Positions 17,595 to 25,814 of a stretch of DNA of 64,000 nucleotides are shown piece by piece. The notes below the pieces were generated by a model. It saw only the letters and a list, made by a program, of their open reading frames with translations. It had not been told where the DNA came from and made no database searches. Numbering within the stretch: position 1 is the stretch's first letter; every line of letters starts with the position of its first letter. The translations under genes were made by a program, and so were the position numbers. The stretch lies in assembly GCA_964396265.1 (NCBI GenBank), contig CAYNEM010000004.1:87509-151508 (forward strand), written 5' to 3'. Source of the DNA: EA-27 sp964396265 (GTDB lineage Archaea > Thermoplasmatota > Thermoplasmata > RBG-16-68-12 > EA-27).

Positions 17595-18374
17595 GTGGCG
17601 GAGTCCGGCTCGATGGACGTGACCCGCGAAGGGCGCGTGGCGGTGATCACGATGAACCGCGCACCGGTGAACGCGCTGTCCCTCGCGCAGGCCGGGAGAC
17701 TCGGGAAGGTGTTGCTCGACCTCAACGGCGATCCCGACCTCCGGGCGATCGTCCTCACCGGTGCAGGCGGCAGAACCTTCTGTGCAGGCGGGGACATCGA
17801 GGAGTTCTCGAGGCTCGATCGGACGGCAATGATGGGTGCGGTCCGCACGGGACAACGCCTCCTCTGGGATCTCGAGCACGCTACAAAGCCGACGATCGCG
17901 GCGGTGAATGGCCCCTGCCTCGGTGCGGGCATGGGCCTCGCGATGTCGTGCGATCTGCGCGTCGCGAGCGATTCGGCGGTGTTCGGCCATCCGGAGACGT
18001 CGCTCGGCCTCACCCTCGCCTATGCGAATTCCGTTCGCCTTGCGCGTCTCGTGGGCCTCGCGCGGGCGAAGGAGATGATGCTCACGGCGAGGCGCGTCGC
18101 TGCAAAGGAGGCGCTTGGCTGGGGTCTCCTGAACGAGGTCGTGGCGGCCGGGGAGGTGGTGCCCCGTTCCCTTGCGATCGCACGTGACATCGCCGCCAAC
18201 TCTCCGGTTGCGGTGCAGGCTGCGAAGAAGGCGCTCACGGAGGGCCTCGAGAAACACTACCCGAACACGATCGTCGCAGAGGCCCGGTATCTCGCCCAGG
18301 TCCTCGAGTCGCCGGAGATCGCGGAAGGACTCAAGGCGTACCTGGAGAAGCGGCCACCGCGGTGGAGGGACTAG
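17595..18374 (+). CDS. Enoyl-CoA hydratase/isomerase family protein
   Basis: The GTG at 17595 lies 25-30 bases after a TATA-like GGTTAAATCC (about 17564-17573), so the mRNA is probably leaderless. The 259-residue crotonase fold has the oxyanion-hole segments AGGDIEEF (64-71) and GPCLGAGMG (106-114). Of the two glutamates used by hydratases, the first (GGGCE in rat enzyme) is Gly114 here. The second is kept as Glu134 in FGHPETSLG. The protein may be an isomerase, a hydrolase or another crotonase rather than a classical hydratase. Its last 4 bases overlap the convergent gene, both stops sharing a CTAG. Confidence 0.82.
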   Translation: MAESGSMDVTREGRVAVITMNRAPVNALSLAQAGRLGKVLLDLNGDPDLRAIVLTGAGGRTFCAGGDIEEFSRLDRTAMMGAVRTGQRLLWDLEHATKPTIAAVNGPCLGAGMGLAMSCDLRVASDSAVFGHPETSLGLTLAYANSVRLARLVGLARAKEMMLTARRVAAKEALGWGLLNEVVAAGEVVPRSLAIARDIAANSPVAVQAAKKALTEGLEKHYPNTIVAEARYLAQVLESPEIAEGLKAYLEKRPPRWRD

Positions 18375-18943
18375 CGCTTCCCGCGTCCCGACGGGAATCG
18401 ACGGCGAAGGCCACCGACGATTTCGTCCTTCGGCCCGAACCGTTTCACTTCGATGTCGACGTCCGCGTCCGTCTCCACGTAGGTACCGGTCTTCACACGC
18501 TCGCCCTTCAACACCTTCTTCATCTGCTCCGGGTTCTCGAACGCGAGGTTCGCCTGGAAGACGCCAAAGTCGACCTCGACGTGCGTCTCGTCGGTCTGTC
18601 GCGCGCGGCCAATCAGACGCGTTCCGTCCATGAGGATGTTCCCTTGCATCTCGACTCGGTTCGCCCACACCTTGCGGAGGTAGCCGAAGCACACGACGTC
18701 GCACTCGACCCAGTCCCCGGGCCGGACCTTCAGGTAGAACCCCTTCGCGTCGAATCCGTGGACGTCGAAGAACGTGTCCTTCTTCTTCGCATCGTAGTCC
18801 CAACTCTCGGAGGGATCGCGCGTCACGCGGAGGCGGATGTCGCCCTCCTCTTCGCAGTCGCACATCACCGCCTGGAGCACCTTTCCGCGCACGGGGAACG
18901 AGACCTCGAACGAGAGGCTCGACACCCGGGGCTTCTCCGCCAT
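18371..18943 (-). CDS. Conserved protein of unknown function
   Basis: From the ATG at 18943 the product is 190 residues, beta-rich, with words such as YLKVRPGDWVECDVV and GTRLIGRARQTDETHVEVDFG. Short strands and a CDCEEEGD segment suggest an OB or double-psi-like barrel, but I do not recognise the family. The C-terminus is basic (RRRFPSGRGKR), which could favour nucleic acid binding. An AT-rich GGTTATGC at about 18967-18974 (minus strand) sits about 25-30 bases before the start. It overlaps the enoyl-CoA hydratase-like gene tail to tail by 4 bases. Confidence 0.6.
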   Translation of the reverse strand: MAEKPRVSSLSFEVSFPVRGKVLQAVMCDCEEEGDIRLRVTRDPSESWDYDAKKKDTFFDVHGFDAKGFYLKVRPGDWVECDVVCFGYLRKVWANRVEMQGNILMDGTRLIGRARQTDETHVEVDFGVFQANLAFENPEQMKKVLKGERVKTGTYVETDADVDIEVKRFGPKDEIVGGLRRRFPSGRGKR

Positions 18944-19072
18944 CCCGACTCCCATCCCGCGGGGGGGCATAACCCTCACGGCCGACCGGCGAAGCCCCTG
19001 CTGCGACACGGTTTTAAGTGCACGCCGCGCTCCCCCGGTGGAATCGGGGGGGCAGGACTCATCGAGGAGAGG

Positions 19073-20311
19073 CTGGTTCACAACTACATCGTCGAGCAGG
19101 GCTTCGCGCGCCGCCTGCCCAAGAAGGTCCTCTTCTGGGACGAGACGATGCGGGACGGCGAGCAGACGCCCGGCGTGTTCTTCTCCCCCGAGGAGAAGCT
19201 CCAGATCGCGACGACGCTCTCGGAGATGGGCGTCCCCATCATGGACGTGGGCATCCCCGTCGTGAGCGCGGAGGAGCACCGCGGCGTGAAGCTCCTGGCG
19301 AACGCGGGGCTCGAGGCCTCGATCCTCGCCGCCGCGCGTGCCGTGCGGAAGGATGTGGAGGCGTGCATCGAGTGTGGCGTGGACGAGGTCTCCATCTTCA
19401 TCGCATGCTCGGATCTGCACCTGAAGTACAAGCTCAAGATGACGCGCGAGCAGGTCCTCGAGGCGGCCGTCCGCGAGGTCGAGTTCGCGAAGGCGCACGG
19501 CGTCAAGGTCACGTTCGTCACGGAGGACACGTTCCGTGCGGACCTCGACTACGTGACAACACTGTACAACGCGTGCATCGACGCGGGGGCGGAGCGCGTC
19601 GTGCTCTCCGACACGATCGGCATCATGACGCCCGCGGGCATCCGGTGGTACCTCGAGGAGGTCAAGCGGCGGTTCAAGCCCGCGCAGCTGTCCGTGCACC
19701 TGCACGACGACTTCGGCCTCGCGACGGCGAACAACCTGGCGGCGCTCGAGATGGGCGTCGAGGTGCCCCACACGTGCGTGAACGGGATCGGGGAGCGGGC
19801 GGGCAACGCGCCTTTCGAGGAGCTCGTCATGGCCCTCGAGTCCGTCTACGCGTACGACACGGGCATTGACGTCTCGCGCATGTACGAGGTCTCGCGCCTC
19901 GTCGAGACGCTGAGCGGCATCCCGATCCCCGTGAACAAGGCGGTCGTCGGCTACAACGCGTTCTCCCACGAGTCGGGCATCCACGCGGACGGCGTGATCA
20001 AGCACACTGGTACCTACGAGCCGATGCAGCCTGAGATCATCGGGCGCGAGCGGCGGTTCATCTTCGGGAAGCACACGGGGAGCACGGCGGTCCTCGACCG
20101 GCTCCGGAAGAACGGGATCGAGCCGACGAAGGAGCAGCTCCACGAAGTCGTGGAGGGCATCAAGCAGGTCGCGGAGTCCCGCCTGAAAGGGGAACAGATC
20201 GCGTTCATAGAGATGTACAGGGATCGCGAAGAGCGTCGGCGGGGCGTGAGCGATCCGGAGTTCTGGGGGATCGTTCGAAGGGCGGGCCTCACGCCGCCGA
20301 CCGGCGCCTAG
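19073..20311 (+). CDS. Isopropylmalate/homocitrate/citramalate synthase family enzyme, start unclear
   Basis: The product has the DRE-TIM metallolyase core: DETMRDGEQTPG near the N-terminus, SVHLHDDFGLATANN for metal binding, NGIGERAGNA and GYNAFSHESGIHADG. At about 410 residues it lacks the regulatory C-terminal domain of classical LeuA, so it could be homocitrate, citramalate or isopropylmalate synthase. No ATG, GTG or TTG is in frame upstream of the conserved region. I mark the CTG at 19073. One extra G in the G7 run at 19045-19051 would bring the GTG at 19038 into frame, correctly placed about 25 bases after a TATA-like GTTTTAAG (19008-19015). The gene is real but its 5 prime end may carry an indel. 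Confidence 0.8.
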   Translation: MVHNYIVEQGFARRLPKKVLFWDETMRDGEQTPGVFFSPEEKLQIATTLSEMGVPIMDVGIPVVSAEEHRGVKLLANAGLEASILAAARAVRKDVEACIECGVDEVSIFIACSDLHLKYKLKMTREQVLEAAVREVEFAKAHGVKVTFVTEDTFRADLDYVTTLYNACIDAGAERVVLSDTIGIMTPAGIRWYLEEVKRRFKPAQLSVHLHDDFGLATANNLAALEMGVEVPHTCVNGIGERAGNAPFEELVMALESVYAYDTGIDVSRMYEVSRLVETLSGIPIPVNKAVVGYNAFSHESGIHADGVIKHTGTYEPMQPEIIGRERRFIFGKHTGSTAVLDRLRKNGIEPTKEQLHEVVEGIKQVAESRLKGEQIAFIEMYRDREERRRGVSDPEFWGIVRRAGLTPPTGA

Positions 20312-20505
20312 CCACAGTGCCCCGACGGCGTCGGCTCGCGAGCGGGCGATGCCCGCGACCACCGCCAAGAAGAACTGCGGGAATTCGCGGACCGTGGCGA
20401 CGACGACGCGCCCCTGATGGACGCCACCGCGAAAGTGTTCATCACCCGACTTGAGACAGAACCGCCCCGGGGGAATGTTCATCCGCGCCCGGTGGTTGCG
20501 AGGCC

Positions 20506-21177
20506 GTGGACATCGTCCCCATCGGCTGCGTCGCCCTCGACCAGCTCCTCGGGGGCGGCGTCGAGACCGGTTCCTTGACCCTGTTGTACGGTGTCGCGGG
20601 CTCCGGGAAGACGAACGTCTGTCTTCAGGTCGCCCGGAACGTGGCGCGCCTGGGGAAGCGCGTCGTCTTCGTCGACACGGAGGGGGTGTCCCTCGAGCGC
20701 CTGCGCCAGATGTGCGGGGACGACTTCGACGAGGTCCTCCGGCGGATCCTGATCTCCGAGCCGTACACGAATGAGGAGCAAGAGAAGCTGATCGAGGGGG
20801 CGGTGAGATTGGTCGAGGCGTCCGAGGACGTCGGCCTCATCAGCGTGGACAGCATGACGATGCACTACCGTCTCACGCTCAGGCAGGAGGACCCCGAGGA
20901 GCGCCGGTCGCTCACCCGACAGGTCGCGCGCCTCCTGCGGGTCGCCCGCAAGACGGAGATTCCGGTCCTGTTGACCTCCCAGGTGTACACGGACATCGAC
21001 CGCGAGACGATCGAGCCGCTCGGGGGGCACATGTTCACACACAACTGCAAGACGCTCGTGCGTCTCGAGAAGATCGGTCCGTCCCTGCGACGCGCGGTCC
21101 GCGTGAAGCACCGGCACCTCGCGGAGGGGGAGAGCGTGAAGTTCCGACTCACGGAGCGCGGCGTCGAGGACGTCTAG
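20506..21177 (+). CDS. radB: DNA repair and recombination protein RadB
   Basis: At 223 residues, beginning GTG GAC ATC GTC, this is a RecA-fold ATPase without the N-terminal helix-hairpin-helix domain of RadA, as expected for RadB. The Walker A motif is GVAGSGKT (29-36), and the Walker B strand VGLISVDSMT lies near 108-117. The recombinase-like LTSQVYTD region follows. RadB is a RadA paralogue thought to assist homologous recombination as a mediator. It converges on the prenyl synthase gene with no gap. The 194 bases upstream (20312-20505) contain no gene I can support. Confidence 0.9.
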   Translation: MDIVPIGCVALDQLLGGGVETGSLTLLYGVAGSGKTNVCLQVARNVARLGKRVVFVDTEGVSLERLRQMCGDDFDEVLRRILISEPYTNEEQEKLIEGAVRLVEASEDVGLISVDSMTMHYRLTLRQEDPEERRSLTRQVARLLRVARKTEIPVLLTSQVYTDIDRETIEPLGGHMFTHNCKTLVRLEKIGPSLRRAVRVKHRHLAEGESVKFRLTERGVEDV

Positions 21178-22275
21178 TCACTTCTGGCGCGTGAGTTGGG
21201 CGAGGGCGAGTGACTCGAGGACGCTCGCGGGCGGCTTCGCGAGGTTCGCGCGCCCGAGCGCGGCGATCGCCCGATACACGTTCTCGCTGATCCGGTCCAT
21301 CGTGGCACCGAGGGAGTATTCTCGGATCAAGTCCCGGACGAGCCGCACGTCTTTGGCGGCGGTGTGAGTGCCCTTGCCATACGACATGAGGAACGCCTTC
21401 CTCTTGGCGGGGGGAAGCTGCGCAAGGGTAAGGGCGAACAGTCGCGTGCGTTTCCCTCGGCGGATGTCGCCTTCCGTCGAGCCGCCGACCTGCGAGGGCA
21501 CGATGCCCGCGCCGAGGAGGTCGTCCCGGTCTTGGAACGCGACCGAGAACCGCAGCGCATACTCCTCGAGCGCATCCGCACGCTGTCGGGGCGCCCCCGC
21601 TAGGATCGCGGCCGTCGTCGCAGCGGCGGCGTAGAGGACGCCGGTCTTCAGGTGGCTCATGCGCTCGTACTCCGCTTCGGTGATCGATGGCCGGGACTCG
21701 AAGTCGATGTCGAGCCCCTGCCCGTCGCTGAGCTTGAGGTCCGTCTCGGTCAGGACCCCGAGGAGACTCTCGCGGTGGGAGAGGGGGACGTCTGTGGCCT
21801 CTTCGATGGCGCGCTCCGCAAGGGAGCGTATCCGAAGGGCATCGAGGATCGCCATGCTCACGCCGTACCGGTGGCGCACCGTGCGGAACGCAACCGTGGC
21901 TCGCTTCGCGTCCGCCCCGCGGTACAGCTTCAGGTTGGAGGCCCACGCGGAGGGGAACGACCGCCGCCGGGCGTCCTCGTCCATGATGTCATCGAGGAAC
22001 AGCGTGTACAGGTGGTAGAATTCAAGCCACGCCGCGGGCCTGGCGGGCGTCTCGAAATCCTCTCGGTCCGTGAGAGCCTGATACCCGAGGCACGCGATCG
22101 CGTACCGGTATCGCTTCCCCGCCCCGAAGAGCTTGCGACTGAGGCCCAGGGTCTGCAGCGACGGCTGGTCCGCGGGGCCCCGGGAGACCTCGTACTCCCC
22201 TACGATCCCCAGAATCTCGCGGTTCGACCGCGCACGGTACGGCGCAAGGGAGGCATCGAGGCCCGGGTCCCTCAC
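21178..22275 (-). CDS. Polyprenyl diphosphate synthase (GGPP synthase family) with altered second Asp motif
   Basis: The GTG at 22275 overlaps the fni stop codon (GTGA), giving 365 residues. The trans-prenyl synthase features are GAGKRYRYA (51-59), the first Asp-rich motif DDIMDED (95-101), the GQGLDIDFE segment, Lys in the HLKTG motif and a later GDIRRGKRT. The second Asp-rich motif reads DDLLG (253-257) instead of DDxxD, so its last metal ligand is missing. The family makes geranylgeranyl or longer diphosphates for archaeal lipids. It is the last gene of ipk-fni-prenyl synthase, an isoprenoid operon with 4-base overlaps throughout. Confidence 0.85.
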   Translation of the reverse strand: MRDPGLDASLAPYRARSNREILGIVGEYEVSRGPADQPSLQTLGLSRKLFGAGKRYRYAIACLGYQALTDREDFETPARPAAWLEFYHLYTLFLDDIMDEDARRRSFPSAWASNLKLYRGADAKRATVAFRTVRHRYGVSMAILDALRIRSLAERAIEEATDVPLSHRESLLGVLTETDLKLSDGQGLDIDFESRPSITEAEYERMSHLKTGVLYAAAATTAAILAGAPRQRADALEEYALRFSVAFQDRDDLLGAGIVPSQVGGSTEGDIRRGKRTRLFALTLAQLPPAKRKAFLMSYGKGTHTAAKDVRLVRDLIREYSLGATMDRISENVYRAIAALGRANLAKPPASVLESLALAQLTRQK

Positions 22276-23345
22276 TTCGCGCCCTCCAACCAGTCCGCCG
22301 TCGGCCGCGCGACGATCGCGGTCCGGTCCCGGAGCTCCTGCGCGTTCCGGGAACCCGTGAGGAACATCGCCGCCTTCAGCTCCTCGATACTTGCGCGCAG
22401 CTCCCGCACGACCGCGTCCGCGCCCTCCTTGGCCGCCTCGAGCATCGGCTTCGCCATCCCCGCCGCGGAGGCCCCGAGGACAATCGCCTTCGCGACGTGG
22501 AGCCCATTGCGCACGCCCCCTGTCGCGATCAACGGCAAGCCGACGTTCGCGAGCTGGACGGACGCAGGGGTCGGGATCCCCCAGTTCCAAAACGTCGCGC
22601 CGAGCCTCTCCTTCAGCACCGCGGCGTCCTTCTTCGCGCGGTAGTACTCGACGGCGGAGAAACTCGTCCCCCCGAGGCCCCCGACGTCGATGCCTGCCAC
22701 CCCCGCCTTCTTGAGCCGAACCGCGACGTCCCGGGAGATCCCCGCCCCCGTCTCCTTCGCAACGACGGGAAAACGCGAGGCTAGCTTGCGGATCGCGTCG
22801 AGGACGCCGCGGGCGTTGTGGTCGCCCTCCGGTTGGACGATCTCCTGGAGGAAGTTCAAGTGACAGATCAGGACGTGCCCGTCGACCATCTCCATCGCGC
22901 GCTTTGCGTCCTCCGCGGTGTACGGGCGCTTGTTCCCTTGGGGGACCAGCTGCGGACCGCCGAGGTTCGCGAACCGGAGCGGGACGTCGTGGTCCTTCAC
23001 CACCGCATACGTATCCGCGAGCGCCGGCTTTTCGAGCGCTGCGCGCTGAGAGCCCACGCCCATCGCGACGCCGACCTCCGCGGCCGCCTTCGCGAGGTTC
23101 GCGTTGATCTCCCGTCCGCCGCCAAACCCGCCGGTCATCGAGGAGATGACGAGCGGCGCGGCCAACTTGCGACCAAACAGGGTCGTGGAGGTGTCGATCT
23201 CGTCGAAGTCGATTTCGGGGAGCGCGTCGTGGACGAGGTGGACGTCGTTCCAGAAGTCGTACTCCGCGGAGACGTTCTCGTTCAGGATGACGTTGACGTG
23301 CTCCGCCTTCCGCTGTTCCGTCCTGCTGGGCTCCGGCGCACTCAT
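22272..23345 (-). CDS. fni: Type 2 isopentenyl-diphosphate delta-isomerase (FMN)
   Basis: The 357-residue protein has the IDI-2 barrel motifs. These include RKAEHVNV near the N-terminus, PLVISSMTGGF (the FMN and substrate loop), GVGSQRAALE, HLNFLQE with the catalytic-region Gln, KETGAGIS, and GIDVGGLGGTSF followed by ATGGVRNG for FMN phosphate. It interconverts IPP and DMAPP using reduced FMN and Mg. It is translationally coupled to ipk upstream (ATGA overlap at 23342-23345) and to the prenyl synthase downstream. Confidence 0.95.
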   Translation of the reverse strand: MSAPEPSRTEQRKAEHVNVILNENVSAEYDFWNDVHLVHDALPEIDFDEIDTSTTLFGRKLAAPLVISSMTGGFGGGREINANLAKAAAEVGVAMGVGSQRAALEKPALADTYAVVKDHDVPLRFANLGGPQLVPQGNKRPYTAEDAKRAMEMVDGHVLICHLNFLQEIVQPEGDHNARGVLDAIRKLASRFPVVAKETGAGISRDVAVRLKKAGVAGIDVGGLGGTSFSAVEYYRAKKDAAVLKERLGATFWNWGIPTPASVQLANVGLPLIATGGVRNGLHVAKAIVLGASAAGMAKPMLEAAKEGADAVVRELRASIEELKAAMFLTGSRNAQELRDRTAIVARPTADWLEGAK

Positions 23346-24112
23346 GGTTTCACGTGGGTCCCCACGACCCGCTCATCGCGCAGCGCCGCAAGGAGACGTC
23401 CCTTCTTAAGGCCATTCACGAGGACGCAGCGAGGCACCGATTTCGAGAGTTCCACCATCCGTTGGAGCTTCCCCGCGAGACCGCCGGTCACGTCGGAGTT
23501 CTGCGCCGAGGTGTCGACCTGCGACAGGTTCGATGGGCCGATCTCCCGCAGGAGCTTCGCGGACCGGTTGTGCTTCGGGTCCGCCGTGTAGACGCCATCC
23601 ACGTCCGCGACGAAGATCGCGGACTCCGGCCGGAACGCCTGTGCGAGCGCGAGCATCAGCAGGTCTCCAGAGCAGATCGCGAACCAACGGCGAGAGTCGA
23701 GGACGACGTCGCCGAAGGTGACCGGCGTGAACCCGAGGTCCATGTAACGGCGGAAGACGTCGAGGTCAAGCTGCCGAAGGGCCCCGTCGTCCAGTCGCGC
23801 GATCGCGCTCGGAGGAAGGGAAATCGGTTTGAGGCCCGCCCCCCGCAACGCGTCCACCACCGCCAGGTTGAGGTGTCGCACGTCGCGCTGGACCTCGGAC
23901 ACTGCCGAAAGCTGCTCGCCCTCAAGATACCCGTCCTGCAGACGATGTTTCGCCGCCTTGATGTGACCGAACGACCCGGCGCCGTGGACGACGATCGTCT
24001 CCCGCCCGGACTTCGCAAGTTCTGCGGCGAGGCGACGGAGGTGACCCGGCCGGAGGGTCGTGACCTTCGACTTGTCCGTGATGACGCTGCCCCCGAGCTT
24101 CACGAGGTGCAT
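23342..24112 (-). CDS. ipk: Isopentenyl phosphate kinase
   Basis: The 256-residue amino-acid-kinase fold protein has Lys5 in VKLGGSVIT, and VHGAGSFGH (42-50) whose His50 matches the catalytic His that distinguishes IPK. It also has FVADVDGVYTADP and DVTGGLAGKL for ATP and substrate binding. It phosphorylates isopentenyl phosphate to IPP, the final step of archaeal mevalonate pathway variants. A TATA-like GCTTTACG near 24140-24147 (minus strand) precedes the ATG by about 28-35 bases. It heads the ipk-fni-prenyl synthase operon. Confidence 0.94.
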   Translation of the reverse strand: MHLVKLGGSVITDKSKVTTLRPGHLRRLAAELAKSGRETIVVHGAGSFGHIKAAKHRLQDGYLEGEQLSAVSEVQRDVRHLNLAVVDALRGAGLKPISLPPSAIARLDDGALRQLDLDVFRRYMDLGFTPVTFGDVVLDSRRWFAICSGDLLMLALAQAFRPESAIFVADVDGVYTADPKHNRSAKLLREIGPSNLSQVDTSAQNSDVTGGLAGKLQRMVELSKSVPRCVLVNGLKKGRLLAALRDERVVGTHVKP

Positions 24113-24204
24113 CTGCGGATGGTCGTCACCGGCCCAAGCACGTAAAGCCTTTCGGGTCGGCCTGAGCGCATCTTCATATCGTCCCCATCCTTCGGCCGAG
24201 ACCC

Positions 24205-24981
24205 GTGACGAACGAAACGGTCCGAGCTCCGGACCTGCTCCGCCAACTAACCGCGCCGGTCGCCGTCCTGGTCGCGGTCGCGGTTGCCGTGGCCTGGTAC
24301 GTGACCTGGTCCTCGTCCGAACTGATGATGGGGCTCATGATGCCCGGGATGACCGCCGCTGATCCGATCTCGTTGACAGTCTCCCTCTTCCTACTGACCG
24401 TGATGATGGTCGCGATGATGCTCCCGTCCGCCCTTCCCATGATCCTCGCGTACCGCGGCCTGACACGTCTCGAGGGCGGTAGACCAGTGAGGCCCGCGGA
24501 CGGTGTCGCGACGGCGCTATTCGTGGTCCCGTACTTCCTCGTCTGGGGCGCATTCTCCGTGATCGCGCTCTTCGGCCTCATGGCCCTCGGGCTGATCGGC
24601 CCCTTCACGGGCGCCCTCGCCTACGCGCCCGCGGTGATCTTCGTGGCGGCGGGGGCGTATCAGTTCACGCGTCCGAAGGAGGTCTGCCTTAGCCATTGTG
24701 AGTCCCCGATGGGCTTCGTCATGCACCATTGGCGGTCCGGCCGCACGGGGGCTCTCCGGATGGGCGCGCGCCACGCAATGTACTGCATCGGATGCTGCTG
24801 GCTGTTCATGCTCGTCCTCTTCGTCGTCGGCGCAATGAGCCTCGCGTGGATGGGCATCGTGTCCATCTTCATCTTTGCTGAGAAGGTGGGTTCTGAACGG
24901 TTCCCGGTCAAGCGGCTCATCGGGGTCGCCCTCTTCGTCCTCGGAGGGATCGTCGCTCTCCGCGCTGCGCTGCCCGGATGA
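24205..24981 (+). CDS. DUF2182 membrane protein, predicted metal-binding
   Basis: The GTG at 24205 lies about 25-30 bases after a TATA-like CTTCATATC. The 258-residue protein has six or seven hydrophobic segments. The DUF2182 signature is present: QFTRPKEVCLSHCESP, HHWRSGRTGALRMG, then YCIGCCWLFMLVLFVVGAMSL and a final FAEKVG. The paired cysteines and Met-rich first helices (MMGLMMPGM) suggest metal, perhaps copper, handling, but the activity is unproven. It converges on a DUF1326 gene. The two families often occur side by side in genomes, so they probably act together. Confidence 0.85.
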   Translation: MTNETVRAPDLLRQLTAPVAVLVAVAVAVAWYVTWSSSELMMGLMMPGMTAADPISLTVSLFLLTVMMVAMMLPSALPMILAYRGLTRLEGGRPVRPADGVATALFVVPYFLVWGAFSVIALFGLMALGLIGPFTGALAYAPAVIFVAAGAYQFTRPKEVCLSHCESPMGFVMHHWRSGRTGALRMGARHAMYCIGCCWLFMLVLFVVGAMSLAWMGIVSIFIFAEKVGSERFPVKRLIGVALFVLGGIVALRAALPG

Positions 24982-25066
24982 TTGCGACGCTGAATGTTCT
25001 GGTTGCGGTCGCGATCCCGGACGCGATCAGCTGCCCGAGCGACCGACGCGAGTGACGCACGGGAGC

Positions 25067-25699
25067 CTAGCCCACGACGCCCTTCTCGTTGAACTTCAGG
25101 ATTGTGACGAACCCGCCAGCGTTCTGATGGCGCATGTCCCACCCGGCTTCCCGGTCCTTCAGCGACCAGTCGACGGCGGTGACGTCCGCCTTCTTCCAGT
25201 TGATCCCGCCCGGCAGGACGATCTGCCCCTCGAACGGCTCGCCGGTCACGGGGTTCTTGATGTGCGAGCTTCGAACTTCTCCGATCCCCTCGACGGCGAA
25301 CGCGCTGTCGTGCCCTGAGAACTTCCATGTGATCTTCGCGCTCTTTGGCGGGTGGACCCTGGACCACGTCCTAGGAAAGATCTCCCACACGGCGCCTCCG
25401 TGCTGCCCCGACCAGATCGCCTCAAGAGCCTTCCGCTGCGCCCCCGTCGCGCTCGGGTCGATGTAGAGCCGCCCGGCCCCGTCCCCCTCGTGGATCGCCT
25501 TGGGCCACCACATACCCTGGGCGAACTTCACGCCGGCGAGCTTCGTGTTCCCGAACGAGCCCTTCGTCACGCGGTAGCCGTTGAACGCCTCGCAACTGCC
25601 ATGGCTCGGCCGCCCATTGAAAGTGCACGGGCAGCCATAATCGCAGTTGCAACTCTGAACGTATTCCATCTCAAGATTCCACTTCGTCTTTGCGGCCAT
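25067..25699 (-). CDS. DUF1326 domain protein
   Basis: The 210-residue protein begins with the family signature SCNCDYGCPCTFNGRP (16-31), a Cys cluster likely to bind metal. The typical beta-sandwich words RLYIDPSAT, AVWEIFPRTWS and GHDSAFAVEG follow. A ribosome site GAGGA lies 6 bases before the ATG. It faces the DUF2182 membrane protein. Its promoter region carries a perfect 15-base dyad at 25736-25750, suggesting metal- or redox-responsive control. Confidence 0.85.
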   Translation of the reverse strand: MAAKTKWNLEMEYVQSCNCDYGCPCTFNGRPSHGSCEAFNGYRVTKGSFGNTKLAGVKFAQGMWWPKAIHEGDGAGRLYIDPSATGAQRKALEAIWSGQHGGAVWEIFPRTWSRVHPPKSAKITWKFSGHDSAFAVEGIGEVRSSHIKNPVTGEPFEGQIVLPGGINWKKADVTAVDWSLKDREAGWDMRHQNAGGFVTILKFNEKGVVG

Positions 25700-25735
25700 G
25701 ATAGTCCTCGGAGGGAAGACGGGAGGTCGGCTTGA

Positions 25736-25750
25736 TAAGGATATTCCTTA
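25736..25750. promoter_or_regulatory. Perfect dyad, candidate operator for the DUF1326 gene
   Basis: The sequence TAAGGATATTCCTTA is a perfect 6-3-6 inverted repeat. It lies 37-51 bases upstream of the DUF1326 start and overlaps the AT-rich part that would serve as its TATA element. It is also about 30 bases upstream of the eL10e-type promoter on the other strand. Its form resembles binding sites of DtxR-type metal-dependent repressors, but no regulator gene is adjacent, so this is inference. Confidence 0.5.
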
Positions 25751-25776
25751 CGTGGGCCGGGGGCGCGAAGGAACCG

Positions 25777-25785
25777 TTATATAAG
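25777..25785 (+). promoter_or_regulatory. TATA box of the uL16/L10e gene
   Basis: TTATATAAG is one of the clearest TATA elements in the window. It is centred about 34 bases before the ATG at 25815 and is preceded by a purine-rich GAAGGAACC that can serve as the TFB recognition element. Confidence 0.65.
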
Positions 25786-25814
25786 TCGCCGTCTCTCGAA
25801 GGAGTTCTGATTCG

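Noticed and set aside
18362..19072. Apparent long extension of the synthase gene upstream over the opposite gene
   Set aside because: The translated extension is antisense to the 18371-18943 gene, has no family similarity and precedes the TATA-like box, so it is a shadow of the opposite strand.
20312..20505. Gap upstream of radB examined for a small RNA or tRNA
   Set aside because: A TGATGG resembling a C box near 20417 lacks a matching D box at a convincing distance, and no stable stem or tRNA arms were found.
22276..22590. Extended start for the prenyl synthase inside fni
   Set aside because: The extension lies wholly within fni in another frame; GTG 22275 with a GTGA overlap fits the operon style.
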